Origin: Macrococcoides caseolyticum
GTDB lineage: Bacteria > Bacillota > Bacilli > Staphylococcales > Staphylococcaceae
Reading direction: 5' to 3'
DNA: 64,000 nucleotides
Assembly: GCF_021366795.1 (NCBI RefSeq)
Contig: NZ_JAHCPS010000007.1
Coordinates: 59,680 to 123,679 of the forward strand
The translations under genes were made by a program, and so were the position numbers. Every line of letters begins with the position of its first letter. The stretch's first letter is position 1. Below the pieces are notes generated by a model, which ran no database searches, was not told the DNA's origin, and worked only from the letters and a program-made list of their open reading frames with translations. Of this stretch, positions 42,396-50,747 are shown in pieces.

Positions 42396-42459
42396 ATAAT
42401 AATTGTTCTCAATTATTATTGTAAAAGTTTCAGACGATTCATTCGTGATTTCAATCACG
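42396..42459 (-). promoter_or_regulatory. Oxidase operon promoter with a Crp-type site and an 11-bp dyad
   Basis: On the minus strand TTTACA (42420-42425) and TATTAT (42396-42401) are 18 bp apart. An 11-bp perfect dyad AATAATAATTG/CAATTATTATT (42395-42405, 42410-42420) fills the core promoter. Upstream, CGTGATT-TC-AATCACG (42444-42459) contains exact GTGA-N6-TCAC, centred near -62, a standard class I activator position. The matching ArcR-like regulator is encoded at 38263. Confidence 0.75.
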
Positions 42460-42497
42460 CTGAAATTCATTATTTATGAATAATTTGTGAAATAAAA

Positions 42498-42526
42498 AAG
42501 AACCTGGACATAGTATCCAAGTTCTT
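42498..42526 (-). terminator. Terminator of the PaiB-like gene
   Basis: Eleven-bp arms AAGAACCTGGA/TCCAAGTTCTT with one mismatch are followed on the minus strand by TTTTTTA, 37 bp after the stop codon. Confidence 0.8.
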
Positions 42527-42562
42527 ATATTCATCTCATTAATTTTTATCACATTATATACA

Positions 42563-43171
42563 TTAATCCCTCAACTTCTCCATCTCTTCAGCCAATCGAT
42601 GATCGTCCTGATGAATACTTTCAAGTAAATTCAAGACGATATTTTTATAATCTTTGTCACTTCTATTCTGACTTAATTTATATTTAAGACTTGCTTCACG
42701 AACCTTTACTTTATATCCAATAATCCCTTTAGCCTGCTTTAGCACATCCTCACTCAATGTATCAAACGTTCTCGCATTGTCACCTGTCTCATAATGATCT
42801 GTTAGATGCTTTAGGTCTTCCATCAGCTCATCTTCATTCAGAACAACACACGCTCCTGTTAACTGTGCTGCTTGATAATTCCACGTAGAAACTTCTTCTT
42901 GTTCATACCATGAAGATGATACGTAACCATGTGCACCGGTAAATTGAATTAGAACATTTTGATTGTTTTCTAATGTCTTTGTTTGCGGATTTGGTCTCGC
43001 TAAATGAAAAGACAATATGATTTCATCATCAACTACATCCACCATCACGGGTACCTGTGATGCGAAAGGTACATCATTATGCGATGAAATCACTGTTGCA
43101 AATGGATTCCTGTTCAAGAATGTAATGAGTGCATTGAAATCGTCCACTTTAAATAATTGTGGTAAAAACAT
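42563..43171 (-). CDS. PaiB-family FMN-binding negative transcriptional regulator-like protein
   Basis: This 202-residue cytoplasmic protein has the FMN-binding split-barrel pattern of PaiB/Pai2: NPFATVISSHNDVPFASQVPVMV, LSFHLARPNPQ, VLIQFTGAHGYVSSSWY and VSTWNYQAAQLTG. PaiB of B. subtilis represses sporulation and degradative-enzyme genes, although the fold is that of a flavin-binding protein and the role may be enzymatic. The start follows AAGGGGGCG. It is divergent from a MarR gene across 140 bp. Confidence 0.9.
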   Translation of the reverse strand: MFLPQLFKVDDFNALITFLNRNPFATVISSHNDVPFASQVPVMVDVVDDEIILSFHLARPNPQTKTLENNQNVLIQFTGAHGYVSSSWYEQEEVSTWNYQAAQLTGACVVLNEDELMEDLKHLTDHYETGDNARTFDTLSEDVLKQAKGIIGYKVKVREASLKYKLSQNRSDKDYKNIVLNLLESIHQDDHRLAEEMEKLRD

Positions 43172-43313
43172 ACGAATCGCCCCCTTTATTGTAATAGCTT
43201 GTTATTATTATAAATTTTATTTAACCAGTATCAAAGGCGAACAAATTAAAAATTAAATATAAAAAATATATTATTTTAATGTTAAACTATATATAAGTAA
43301 AGGAAGTGTCTCT

Positions 43314-43745
43314 ATGTCTGAAACAAATTTTTTTCAGTTGATTCATAATGCGGATTTATTAAGTTATAAAACAATGTCGCTTTTTGTTAAGCAGTTTGAT
43401 AAGCAATTAAATATTTCACAAGTGATTTTACTTGCTCATATTCATCATAATGGTGCGATGCAGCCTTCTGTACTCGCTCAAACGTTAGGTTATACGTATG
43501 GTGCGATTACTTCGATGACGAACAAACTTGTTACATCAGGTTATTTAACAAGAACTGCTGCTGAGCAAGATCGTAGAACGATTTTATTAAATATCACTGC
43601 TTCTGGGGAACAGCTTTTGAACGAAGCTGAGGCTTTAGGGAAAGAAATTCGCAATCAAGTTTATGGTGTTTTATCTGAAGAGGAAATCACTCAGATGATT
43701 CACATTCAAAATAAACTATTAAATCATGTTGATAACATGGCGTAA
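43314..43745 (+). CDS. MarR-family winged-helix regulator
   Basis: This 143-residue regulator has the MarR layout: helices around FDKQLNISQVILLAHIHHN, winged helix MQPSVLAQTLGYTYGAITSMTNKLVTSGYLTR, wing EQDRRTILLNITASGEQLLNE, and C-terminal dimer helices. The start follows AAGGAAGTGTC. It is followed 14 bp later by two SDR genes, an arrangement common when a MarR protein controls an enzyme operon through a phenolic or redox ligand. The inducing ligand is unknown. Confidence 0.92.
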   Translation: MSETNFFQLIHNADLLSYKTMSLFVKQFDKQLNISQVILLAHIHHNGAMQPSVLAQTLGYTYGAITSMTNKLVTSGYLTRTAAEQDRRTILLNITASGEQLLNEAEALGKEIRNQVYGVLSEEEITQMIHIQNKLLNHVDNMA

Positions 43746-43759
43746 TTAGGAGGATGATT

Positions 43760-44515
43760 ATGGAGAGATTAAAGAACAAAGTAGCGATCGTTACAGGGGG
43801 TGCTGGTGGTATTGGTTCGGCAATTGTTCGTGCTTATGCTAATGAAGGTGCGAAGGTTGCCATTGTTGATGTGAACAAAGATCAAGGTGAAGCTTTATCT
43901 CAATCACTTAATGCAGATGGTCATGATACAATCTTTATTCAGACGGATCTAACTAAGAAAGAACAACTTAAAATGTGTGTGGATAAAGTGGTTGAACATT
44001 ATCATCAAATTGATGTTTTAGTGAATAATGCGCACGCTTCACGTATGAAAGGCTTTCTTGAGATTACTGATGAGGATTTAGCATTATCAATGGATACTGG
44101 ATTCTATGCAACATTTTATTTATGCCAATTAGCAATTCCATACTTAAAAGAAACACAAGGTAATATTATTAACTTTGGTTCAGGTGCAGCAATTAAAGGT
44201 GATGTGAATCAAGGTGCTTATGCTGTTTCTAAGGAAGCGATTCGTGGTTTAACGAGAGTCCTTGCGAATGAGTTTGGTAAAGATCATATTAATGTGAATA
44301 TCATTTCACCAATTGCTTATTCTGATGGTGTTGATCAATGGCGTAAAGCAAATCCTGAGTATTACGAAAAGGTAGTTAACGGTATTCCATTACAAAAATT
44401 TGGTGATATTGATGAAGATATTGCCCCTGTTGCAGTCTTTTTAGCAAGTAAAGAATCTAAATACATCACTGGTCAAACGTTCATGGTTGATGGTGGTAGT
44501 ATCAAGTTATATTAG
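43760..44515 (+). CDS. Short-chain dehydrogenase/reductase (first of a pair)
   Basis: The start at 43760 follows TAGGAGGATGATT. An ATG two codons earlier overlaps the site. The 251-residue SDR has the cofactor loop TGGAGGIGSA at about residues 13-22, an acidic Asp after strand 2 (VDVNKDQ) favouring NAD, the NNAHAS motif (usually NNAG), a Ser-Tyr-Lys catalytic set (SGAA, YAVSK) and a C-terminal GQTFMVDGGS. It reduces or oxidises a carbonyl. It heads the SDR pair, 10 bp before its paralogue, in a MarR operon. Confidence 0.93.
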   Translation: MERLKNKVAIVTGGAGGIGSAIVRAYANEGAKVAIVDVNKDQGEALSQSLNADGHDTIFIQTDLTKKEQLKMCVDKVVEHYHQIDVLVNNAHASRMKGFLEITDEDLALSMDTGFYATFYLCQLAIPYLKETQGNIINFGSGAAIKGDVNQGAYAVSKEAIRGLTRVLANEFGKDHINVNIISPIAYSDGVDQWRKANPEYYEKVVNGIPLQKFGDIDEDIAPVAVFLASKESKYITGQTFMVDGGSIKLY

Positions 44516-44525
44516 GAGGATTATA

Positions 44526-45263
44526 ATGGAGAGATTAAAAGATAAAGTTATTATCATTACAGGTGCAGCGCAAGGTATGGGGAAAGTACACGCTGAGAAA
44601 ATCTTAGCTGAAGGTGCAAAAGTTGTTATTACAGATATTAACGAAGAACTTGGGCAAACAGTTGCTCAAGCATTAGGTGATCAAGCATTATTTATTAAGC
44701 AAGATGTTTCAAGTGAAGCTGATTGGAAGAACGTTGTAGAAACAACAATGTCAAAGTTCGGTCGTATTGATGTGCTTGTCAATAATGCAGGAATTACTTA
44801 CAACAAGAAGATGAGTGACGTGTCACTTGATGATTACATGAAAATCGTTAATATCAACCAAGTGTCAGTATTCTTAGGTATGAAATACGTATCTGAAATT
44901 ATGAAAGCACAGAAAAATGGTTCAATTATTAACATTTCTTCTATGAATGGATTAGTAGGTGGTGCGATTGGTTATACGGATACAAAATTCGCAGTACGTG
45001 GTATGACAAAAGCAGCAGCACATGAACTTTCACCATTCAATATTAAAGTAAACTCAGTACACCCTGGTGTGATTCACACACCAATGTTAGAACAACCTGG
45101 CGTTAAAGAAGCGGTAGAAAAGTTTAAAGAAACCATTCCTATGCGACGTGTCGCTCAAGCGGAAGAAGTTTCAAACTTAATCATCTTCTTAGCAAGCGAC
45201 GAAGCCTCATATTCAACAGGTTCTGAATTTGTCATCGATGGTGGTATTACAGGTACTGTGTAA
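44526..45263 (+). CDS. Short-chain dehydrogenase/reductase (second of a pair)
   Basis: This 245-residue SDR starts at ATG 44526 after TAGGAGGATTATA. Residues before this in the open frame overlap the preceding gene. It has TGAAQGMGKVHA, VITDINEE (Asp for NAD), NNAGITYN, the catalytic SSMNG and YTDTK (Tyr-x-x-x-Lys), and terminal GSEFVIDGGITG. The sequence is close to glucose-1-dehydrogenase/acetoin reductase-type members. It shares a nearly identical MERLK(D/N)KV start with its upstream paralogue, indicating local duplication. Confidence 0.93.
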   Translation: MERLKDKVIIITGAAQGMGKVHAEKILAEGAKVVITDINEELGQTVAQALGDQALFIKQDVSSEADWKNVVETTMSKFGRIDVLVNNAGITYNKKMSDVSLDDYMKIVNINQVSVFLGMKYVSEIMKAQKNGSIINISSMNGLVGGAIGYTDTKFAVRGMTKAAAHELSPFNIKVNSVHPGVIHTPMLEQPGVKEAVEKFKETIPMRRVAQAEEVSNLIIFLASDEASYSTGSEFVIDGGITGTV

Positions 45264-45291
45264 TTCTGTTCTTTATTGAAATAAAATTACT

Positions 45292-45328
45292 ATTTGTATA
45301 AAGACACAGTTGATTTTTATACAAATAC
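45292..45328. repeat. Perfect 12-bp inverted repeat between the SDR operon and the IsaB-like gene
   Basis: TATTTGTATAAA (45292-45303) and TTTATACAAATA (45317-45328) are separated by 13 bases. It could be a weak terminator for the SDR operon (no T tract) or an operator for the IsaB-like gene 70 bp downstream. Confidence 0.55.
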
Positions 45329-45396
45329 CTTTTCACGTTAAAAATTTAATCAAATATGTTAAAATAACGCTAGCATAGATAAAGGAGAGATAAAAA

Positions 45397-45951
45397 ATGA
45401 AAAAACATTTCAAATTATTATCAGCAACCGGATTATCTGCTGCGTTATTACTTTCAGCAAATACAATCAATCCTGATGCGTCATTTGCTCAATCAACAAA
45501 AGTTCAAGCAACGCAACTAGACACAAAACCAACAGGTCGTACACTCGACAAATCAAAACCTTATTATTACTATAATGGTTATTTCGCTGATAATAGCCAA
45601 GATATATTAAGTAAGACATTTGTTCAGGCAGTGAATAACGATAATGTTATGATTGACGGCTATATGAAAAACAAAAATATTTCTGATAAAGCGATTGGTG
45701 GTGCTGCATTTTATTCTCACGACACATTAATCAATAAATCAGACAGCAAGACAATAACTGGTTTAACATTAAAAATAGGTGATAAAAAAATACCATCATC
45801 TGCTTTCAACAAAGCATACAAAGACTTAAAACGTGTCAAAACAATTCAATCAAAAGATGGCACTGAAGTGACTAACACATACAAAACGAAAGCAAACACT
45901 AAAGTACAAGCACATTTTGTAAAAGGTTATCTACAGCTTTTAACAATCTAA
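45397..45951 (+). CDS. IsaB-family secreted protein
   Basis: This 184-residue precursor has a signal peptide (cleavage near ASFA/QS, residues 29-31) and a mature part that begins PYYYYNGYFADNSQDILSKTF, matching the start of staphylococcal immunodominant antigen B (PYYTYNGY...). IsaB binds extracellular nucleic acid. No sortase motif is present, so it is secreted or loosely attached. The start follows AAAGGAGAGATAAAA. Expression probably has its own promoter, and the gene ends in an unusually long terminator hairpin. Confidence 0.88.
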   Translation: MKKHFKLLSATGLSAALLLSANTINPDASFAQSTKVQATQLDTKPTGRTLDKSKPYYYYNGYFADNSQDILSKTFVQAVNNDNVMIDGYMKNKNISDKAIGGAAFYSHDTLINKSDSKTITGLTLKIGDKKIPSSAFNKAYKDLKRVKTIQSKDGTEVTNTYKTKANTKVQAHFVKGYLQLLTI

Positions 45952-45954
45952 TTG

Positions 45955-46001
45955 GACACAAAGAAAATCCCAATCACTGTGATTGGGATTTTCTTTGTGT
46001 C
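45955..46001 (+). terminator. Very long (22-bp stem) terminator after the IsaB-like gene
   Basis: Arms of 22 bp (45955-45976, 45980-46001) are perfectly complementary around a 3-nt loop, overlapping the sequence just after the stop. This is far longer than usual and is not followed by a strong T tract beyond the internal TTTTC. Confidence 0.88.
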
Positions 46002-46189
46002 GTAATAATCATAAACATTTATTATATCTATGATTATTACCCATAACATCTGTTACTTTATAGACAACTTGGTATGTCCCTGCTACTTTTGTATTCACAT
46101 TTGAATATGGTGTGTTTTTTATTTTTCACTATCATTAATGGTAATATTTTGTAAATAAATAAAAATTCTTTAAATTTTCATACAAATTT

Positions 46190-46217
46190 TTGAATAAATT
46201 TTATAAAGTCGTATAAT
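46190..46217 (+). promoter_or_regulatory. Promoter of the formate dehydrogenase operon
   Basis: TTGAAT (46190-46195) and a consensus TATAAT (46212-46217) are 16 bp apart, 56 bp upstream of the start. No clear regulator site was seen in the 46002-46273 gap. Confidence 0.65.
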
Positions 46218-46273
46218 TAAATTGGGCACAAATATTGATTTTTTAAATTCAAAATATGAAATGGGGTTTTTGT

Positions 46274-49240
46274 ATGATGGAAGCGACATCTAAAATGGTG
46301 AGCATCACTTTAAACGGAAAACCGATGGATGTACCTACACAAGTGAGTATCCTGGATTACTTACGATACAAAGGTATTGACGTACCAGCACTTTGTTATC
46401 ATCCAGATTTAGGTGCAATCGAAACATGTGATGCATGTATTGTCGAAGTCAATGGGGAATTAGTTCGTGCTTGTAGTACTGAATTAAAAGACGGCGACGT
46501 TGTAAGAACGGGTTCTAGCGAAGCATTTGAGGCACAAATGATCGCGATGGATAGAGTCCTTGCAAACCACGAACTTTATTGTACGGTTTGTGATTTTAAT
46601 AATGGAAACTGTACAATCCATAACACAGTTAAAGAATTAAAAATTGATCATCAAGAAACTGCACAATCACCAAAAGGTTACGAAAAGAATGTTGGTAAAT
46701 TCTATCGTTACGATCCAGACCAATGTATTTTGTGTGGTCGTTGTGTTCAAGCATGTCAAAACGTTCAAGTTAATGAAACGTTAATGATTGACTGGGAATT
46801 AGAACGTCCTCGCGTTATTTGGGATGGCAATAAAGACTTAAATATCGACGAGTCTTCTTGTGTTAACTGTGGTCACTGTTCAACAGTATGTCCATGTAAT
46901 GCGATGATGGAAGTTGGAATGGTCGGTGAAGCTGGTTTCTTAACAGGTATGTTAAAAGATGCATTCCGTCCAGCTGTAGAAGTTACAAAAGCAGTTGAAA
47001 CAGGTTATACACCATTAATGGCGATTTCAGACGTTGAAGCTGAAATGCGTAAAGATAGAATTAAGAAGACAAAGACAGTATGTACATACTGTGGTGTCGG
47101 TTGTTCATTCGAAGTATGGACAAAAGATCGTGAAATCTTAAAAGTTGAACCTTCACCAGAAAGTCCTGCCAACCAAATTTCAACATGTGTTAAAGGTAAA
47201 TTCGGTTGGGATTTCGTTAACTCTGGCGAGCGCTTAACGAAACCGCTTATTCGTGAAGCTGATGGGTTCAGAGAAGCAACATGGGAAGAAGCAATTACGT
47301 TAATTGCAAGTAAATTTAAAGAAACAATGGCTAAAGACCCTGAACGTTTAGCATTTATTACGTCATCTAAATGTACAAATGAAGAGTCATATTTAATGCA
47401 AAAGTTAGCACGACAAGTGGTCGGGACAAATAACGTTGATAACTGTTCACGTTACTGCCAATCACCAGCTACGATGGGATTATGGAGAACTGTAGGCTAC
47501 GGTGGTGACTCAGGTTCAATCACTGATATTGGCAGTGCCGGATTAATTATCGGTCTTGGCACGAACACTGCAGAAGCACATCCCGTTATCGCAACACGTG
47601 TGAAAAGTGCCCAAAAATTACGTGGTGCAAAATTATTAGTGGTTGATATTCGTAAACATGAATTAGCGGAACGTGCTGATATGTTCGTTCGCCCTAACCC
47701 AGGTTCTGACTTAGTTTGGTTAAATGCAGTAACGAAATATATTATCGATAACAACTGGCAAGATCAAGAATTTATTGATAAACACGTTAATAACTATGAT
47801 GAACTTGTTAAGAGTCTAGAAAAATACACAATTGAATATGCAGCAGAACATACAGGAATGTCTCAAGAAGAAATCATTAAAATTGCCGAAATGATTCATG
47901 AAGCAAAATCAACTGTTGTAATGTGGGCAATGGGTGTCACACAACAACGTGGTGGTAGTGATACATCTACAGCAATTTCTAATATGTTACTTGTTACTGG
48001 TAACTACATGAAACCAGGTGCAGGTTCTTACCCATTACGCGGTCATAATAACGTACAAGGTGCCTCTGACATGGGTAGTATGCCAACACACTTACCAGGT
48101 TACCAAAAAATTTCTGACAAAGATGCACTTGAAAAATTCAGCAAAGCATGGGGCGTTGACTTAAACCCTAAAGTCGGACAAAACAACCACCAAATGGTTG
48201 ATGCGATGCATGCTGGTGAATTAGATATCCTTTACTTAAAAGGTGAAGACATGGGTATCGTTGACTCTAATGTGAACTATGTACGAGAAGGATTTGAAAA
48301 ATTAAAATTCTTCGTCGTTCAAGATATCTTCTTCTCTAAGACAGCAGAATACGCAGACGTTATTTTACCTGCAGCACCAAGTTTCGAAAAAGAAGGCACA
48401 TTCTCAAATACAGAACGCCGTATTCAACGTTTATATCAAGTCATGGAACCATTAGAAGGTACAAGACCAGACTGGAGAATTATCCAGGACATTGCTCAAC
48501 ATTTAGGTGCAGACTGGCATTATGCACATCCAAGTGAAATTATGGATGAAATTGCATCACTGACACCAATTTATTCTGGCGTAAATTATGATCGTTTAGA
48601 AGGATTTAATAGTTTACAATGGCCAGTTCATGAAGACGGAAGTGATTCACCATTATTATTTACTGAAGGCTTCCCGTTTGAAGACAAGAAGGCACGCTTC
48701 TTCCCTGTAGACTGGACTGAACCAACAGAATACGAAGCACAATATGATATTCACGTCAATAACGGTCGTTTATTAGAGCACTTCCATGAAGGTAATATGA
48801 CATATCAAGTCAAAGGACTTGCAATGGAAACGCCTGAAGCATTCCTGGAAATCTCTCAAGACCTTGCCAATGAACGTGGCATTGAAACAGGTAACCTGAT
48901 TCGTTTACAATCACCATACGGAAAAGTGGACGTTCGTGCATTAATTACAGATCGTGTATTCGGTAAAGAAGTATACTTACCAATGAACGATAATGGAGAT
49001 GCTGCGATTAACCTATTATCAAGTTCAATCGCTGATAAAGATACATCAACACCAGCATATAAAGAAACAAAAGCAAAACTCATCATCTTAGATAAAGGTA
49101 CAAAATCACCATTACCAGAAAGTAATTTCCGCTTCGGTAACCGTACACCTCAAATGGGTGTCAACGTTCAAGGTAAATGGAATAGAGCTGATTACGTTTA
49201 TCCAGGCGATATCGTTAAATCAAGAAGAGGTGATAAATAA
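46274..49240 (+). CDS. fdhA: NAD-dependent formate dehydrogenase, molybdopterin subunit
   Basis: The protein has about 988 residues from ATG 46274. An ATG six codons earlier is possible. An N-terminal 2Fe-2S ferredoxin domain (CYHPDLGAIETCDAC) is followed by a His-Cys cluster and two 4Fe-4S ferredoxin motifs (CILCGRCVQAC, CVNCGHCSTVC). The molybdopterin oxidoreductase part begins CTYCGVGC. The catalytic position is Cys (NCSRYCQ, second Cys near residue 395), so no selenocysteine is needed. It oxidises formate to CO2 in the cytoplasm. The overall sequence closely resembles staphylococcal FdhA. It overlaps the DUF1641 gene by one base. Confidence 0.95.
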   Translation: MMEATSKMVSITLNGKPMDVPTQVSILDYLRYKGIDVPALCYHPDLGAIETCDACIVEVNGELVRACSTELKDGDVVRTGSSEAFEAQMIAMDRVLANHELYCTVCDFNNGNCTIHNTVKELKIDHQETAQSPKGYEKNVGKFYRYDPDQCILCGRCVQACQNVQVNETLMIDWELERPRVIWDGNKDLNIDESSCVNCGHCSTVCPCNAMMEVGMVGEAGFLTGMLKDAFRPAVEVTKAVETGYTPLMAISDVEAEMRKDRIKKTKTVCTYCGVGCSFEVWTKDREILKVEPSPESPANQISTCVKGKFGWDFVNSGERLTKPLIREADGFREATWEEAITLIASKFKETMAKDPERLAFITSSKCTNEESYLMQKLARQVVGTNNVDNCSRYCQSPATMGLWRTVGYGGDSGSITDIGSAGLIIGLGTNTAEAHPVIATRVKSAQKLRGAKLLVVDIRKHELAERADMFVRPNPGSDLVWLNAVTKYIIDNNWQDQEFIDKHVNNYDELVKSLEKYTIEYAAEHTGMSQEEIIKIAEMIHEAKSTVVMWAMGVTQQRGGSDTSTAISNMLLVTGNYMKPGAGSYPLRGHNNVQGASDMGSMPTHLPGYQKISDKDALEKFSKAWGVDLNPKVGQNNHQMVDAMHAGELDILYLKGEDMGIVDSNVNYVREGFEKLKFFVVQDIFFSKTAEYADVILPAAPSFEKEGTFSNTERRIQRLYQVMEPLEGTRPDWRIIQDIAQHLGADWHYAHPSEIMDEIASLTPIYSGVNYDRLEGFNSLQWPVHEDGSDSPLLFTEGFPFEDKKARFFPVDWTEPTEYEAQYDIHVNNGRLLEHFHEGNMTYQVKGLAMETPEAFLEISQDLANERGIETGNLIRLQSPYGKVDVRALITDRVFGKEVYLPMNDNGDAAINLLSSSIADKDTSTPAYKETKAKLIILDKGTKSPLPESNFRFGNRTPQMGVNVQGKWNRADYVYPGDIVKSRRGDK

Positions 49241-49926
49241 TGGCGCAACCAACAAGAGTTGTTAAACCGATGCAAGTCGATGCTGAAGCTGTTCGTGCAC
49301 AAGAATTACGAGAAATTGAAGATCAGTTAATTATGCACAAAGATACTTTGATGAAATTGTTCCGACTGCTTGAACAATTAGATGAACATGAAGCGTTAAA
49401 TGCAGCGAATGCTGCATTAGCGCAAAGTGATCCTATCTTAACGCGTATCTTAAAAGCAGTAAATGAAACTGAAACAGACCAAGCCATTCGTAATGCGTTA
49501 CTGCTTGTCCAAGGTTTAGGTAAATTCAATTTCAGTGATATTGAGCCAATGATTCTAAAGTTCAATAAAGGATTAAAACTATCAACAGAATATAATCAAA
49601 GTAAACCATTAGGCTGGATAGGCTTACTGAAAGTACTTACAAATAAAGACTTCGTTGAAGGATCAATCGTATTAACAAAATTCGTTAAAGGATTTGGTAC
49701 ATCGTTTGAGCAATTAAAGAAAGAACAAGGTATTGTTGATCCTGTTCATACAAGTAAAGGTGACTTAGAAGATGCACATCACGTGGAGTTACCAAGGAAA
49801 GTGGCGCGTGACGATGCAAAAGAACAATACTTTACTCAAAAAGAACAATTATCAAATGCAAAGTTTTACGGTGTTGTAGCAGGTGCTGCAGCATTAGGTG
49901 TTAGTGCTTTATTAATGAGAAAGTAA
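49240..49926 (+). CDS. DUF1641 protein, formate dehydrogenase-associated (YrhD-like)
   Basis: This 228-residue mostly helical protein ends in a single membrane helix (FYGVVAGAAALGVSALLM). DUF1641 proteins accompany formate dehydrogenase alpha subunits in Bacillales and are thought to be accessory or anchor subunits. The central region (IRNALLLVQGLGKFNFSDIEPMILKF...GWIGLLKVLTNKDFVEG) is the conserved block. Its ATG overlaps the last base of the fdhA stop (TAATG) and follows AGAGGTG, so translation is coupled. It would link FdhA to the inner membrane. Confidence 0.9.
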   Translation: MAQPTRVVKPMQVDAEAVRAQELREIEDQLIMHKDTLMKLFRLLEQLDEHEALNAANAALAQSDPILTRILKAVNETETDQAIRNALLLVQGLGKFNFSDIEPMILKFNKGLKLSTEYNQSKPLGWIGLLKVLTNKDFVEGSIVLTKFVKGFGTSFEQLKKEQGIVDPVHTSKGDLEDAHHVELPRKVARDDAKEQYFTQKEQLSNAKFYGVVAGAAALGVSALLMRK

Positions 49927-49954
49927 TATCAACAATAAAATTGATAACTAAAAT

Positions 49955-49988
49955 AAACCACAAGTCTTCAAAAGAAGACTTGTGGTTT
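49955..49988 (+). terminator. Terminator of the formate dehydrogenase operon
   Basis: Fifteen-bp perfect arms AAACCACAAGTCTTC/GAAGACTTGTGGTTT enclose AAAA and run into TTATTG. Confidence 0.93.
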
Positions 49989-50111
49989 TATTGTTTAATT
50001 ATTGAATTTAAATACAAAGCTTAAATTACTTCTCATCTTATAGTAATTAGATATTATTAAAATAGCCTGATTCAACTCATCAAAACATATAATAACTATT
50101 CGCTTTGTATA

Positions 50112-50747
50112 TTAATCATCTAAATCATCATTAAATTCATCTTCATAATCATTATCGTCATCATCATCTGAGTAGTAATAATATGGACTTTTCTGAACTT
50201 GAATATTGGATTGTTGCTGATGATTAGGAGGTTCCTGAGTATACACAGGTTGTCTCGATGTATTTTGAATGTTCTTTGGTGTTTCACTAGATTGTTGAAC
50301 ATGTTGAGACGGTGTTTCTGTTGGAGATTCTTCAATATATGTTTGTTTTGACTTTACTTCTTTTGTATTTTGAGTTTTAGATGCTTTTTCTTTTTTAATA
50401 TTATTTTTTTCTTCAGAGGCTTTCTCTTTTTTTATCAAACTTTTATTATTCTGCTTTTCATCTCGTGTTTCAAATCGTTTTAACACTTTTAAACTTGATA
50501 TTTTTTCATTGTAACGATCGATCTTAAATTGAAATCTCTTCCTCTTATCTTCAATTGTAACTTTGAAATATTGTTTATTTGCTGTCATATAGAAATCTTT
50601 TATTTCCCCTGTATAACGTTCAGCAACCATTGCTTTCGCAGCGTTTTCACTCATTAATGCACGATTATTCTGAAAGATAACGACTCCCAATACGATTGTC
50701 AGTAATATCGTAACAAAATACAAAAATGGTTTAATAAAATATTTCAA
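50112..50747 (-). CDS. Membrane-anchored PepSY-like protein with long acidic disordered tail
   Basis: This 211-residue protein has an N-terminal membrane segment (about 6-25), a short PepSY-like fold (about 36-88, AMVAERYTGEIKDFYM...YFKVTIEDK...FKIDRYNEKISSLKVL), a Lys/Glu-rich linker, then Ser/Gln/Pro-rich sequence and an extremely acidic end with many consecutive Asp. The body is outside the membrane. Its start overlaps the histidine kinase stop by 17 bp, so it is made with the kinase. It may modulate sensing of the kinase or handle cell-wall or protease inhibition, as PepSY domains do. Confidence 0.75.
   Translation of the reverse strand: MKYFIKPFLYFVTILLTIVLGVVIFQNNRALMSENAAKAMVAERYTGEIKDFYMTANKQYFKVTIEDKRKRFQFKIDRYNEKISSLKVLKRFETRDEKQNNKSLIKKEKASEEKNNIKKEKASKTQNTKEVKSKQTYIEESPTETPSQHVQQSSETPKNIQNTSRQPVYTQEPPNHQQQSNIQVQKSPYYYYSDDDDDNDYEDEFNDDLDD

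Noticed and set aside
46274..49240. Selenocysteine in formate dehydrogenase
   Set aside because: The catalytic position is a TGC cysteine codon (YCQ) and there is no in-frame TGA or SECIS-like need.
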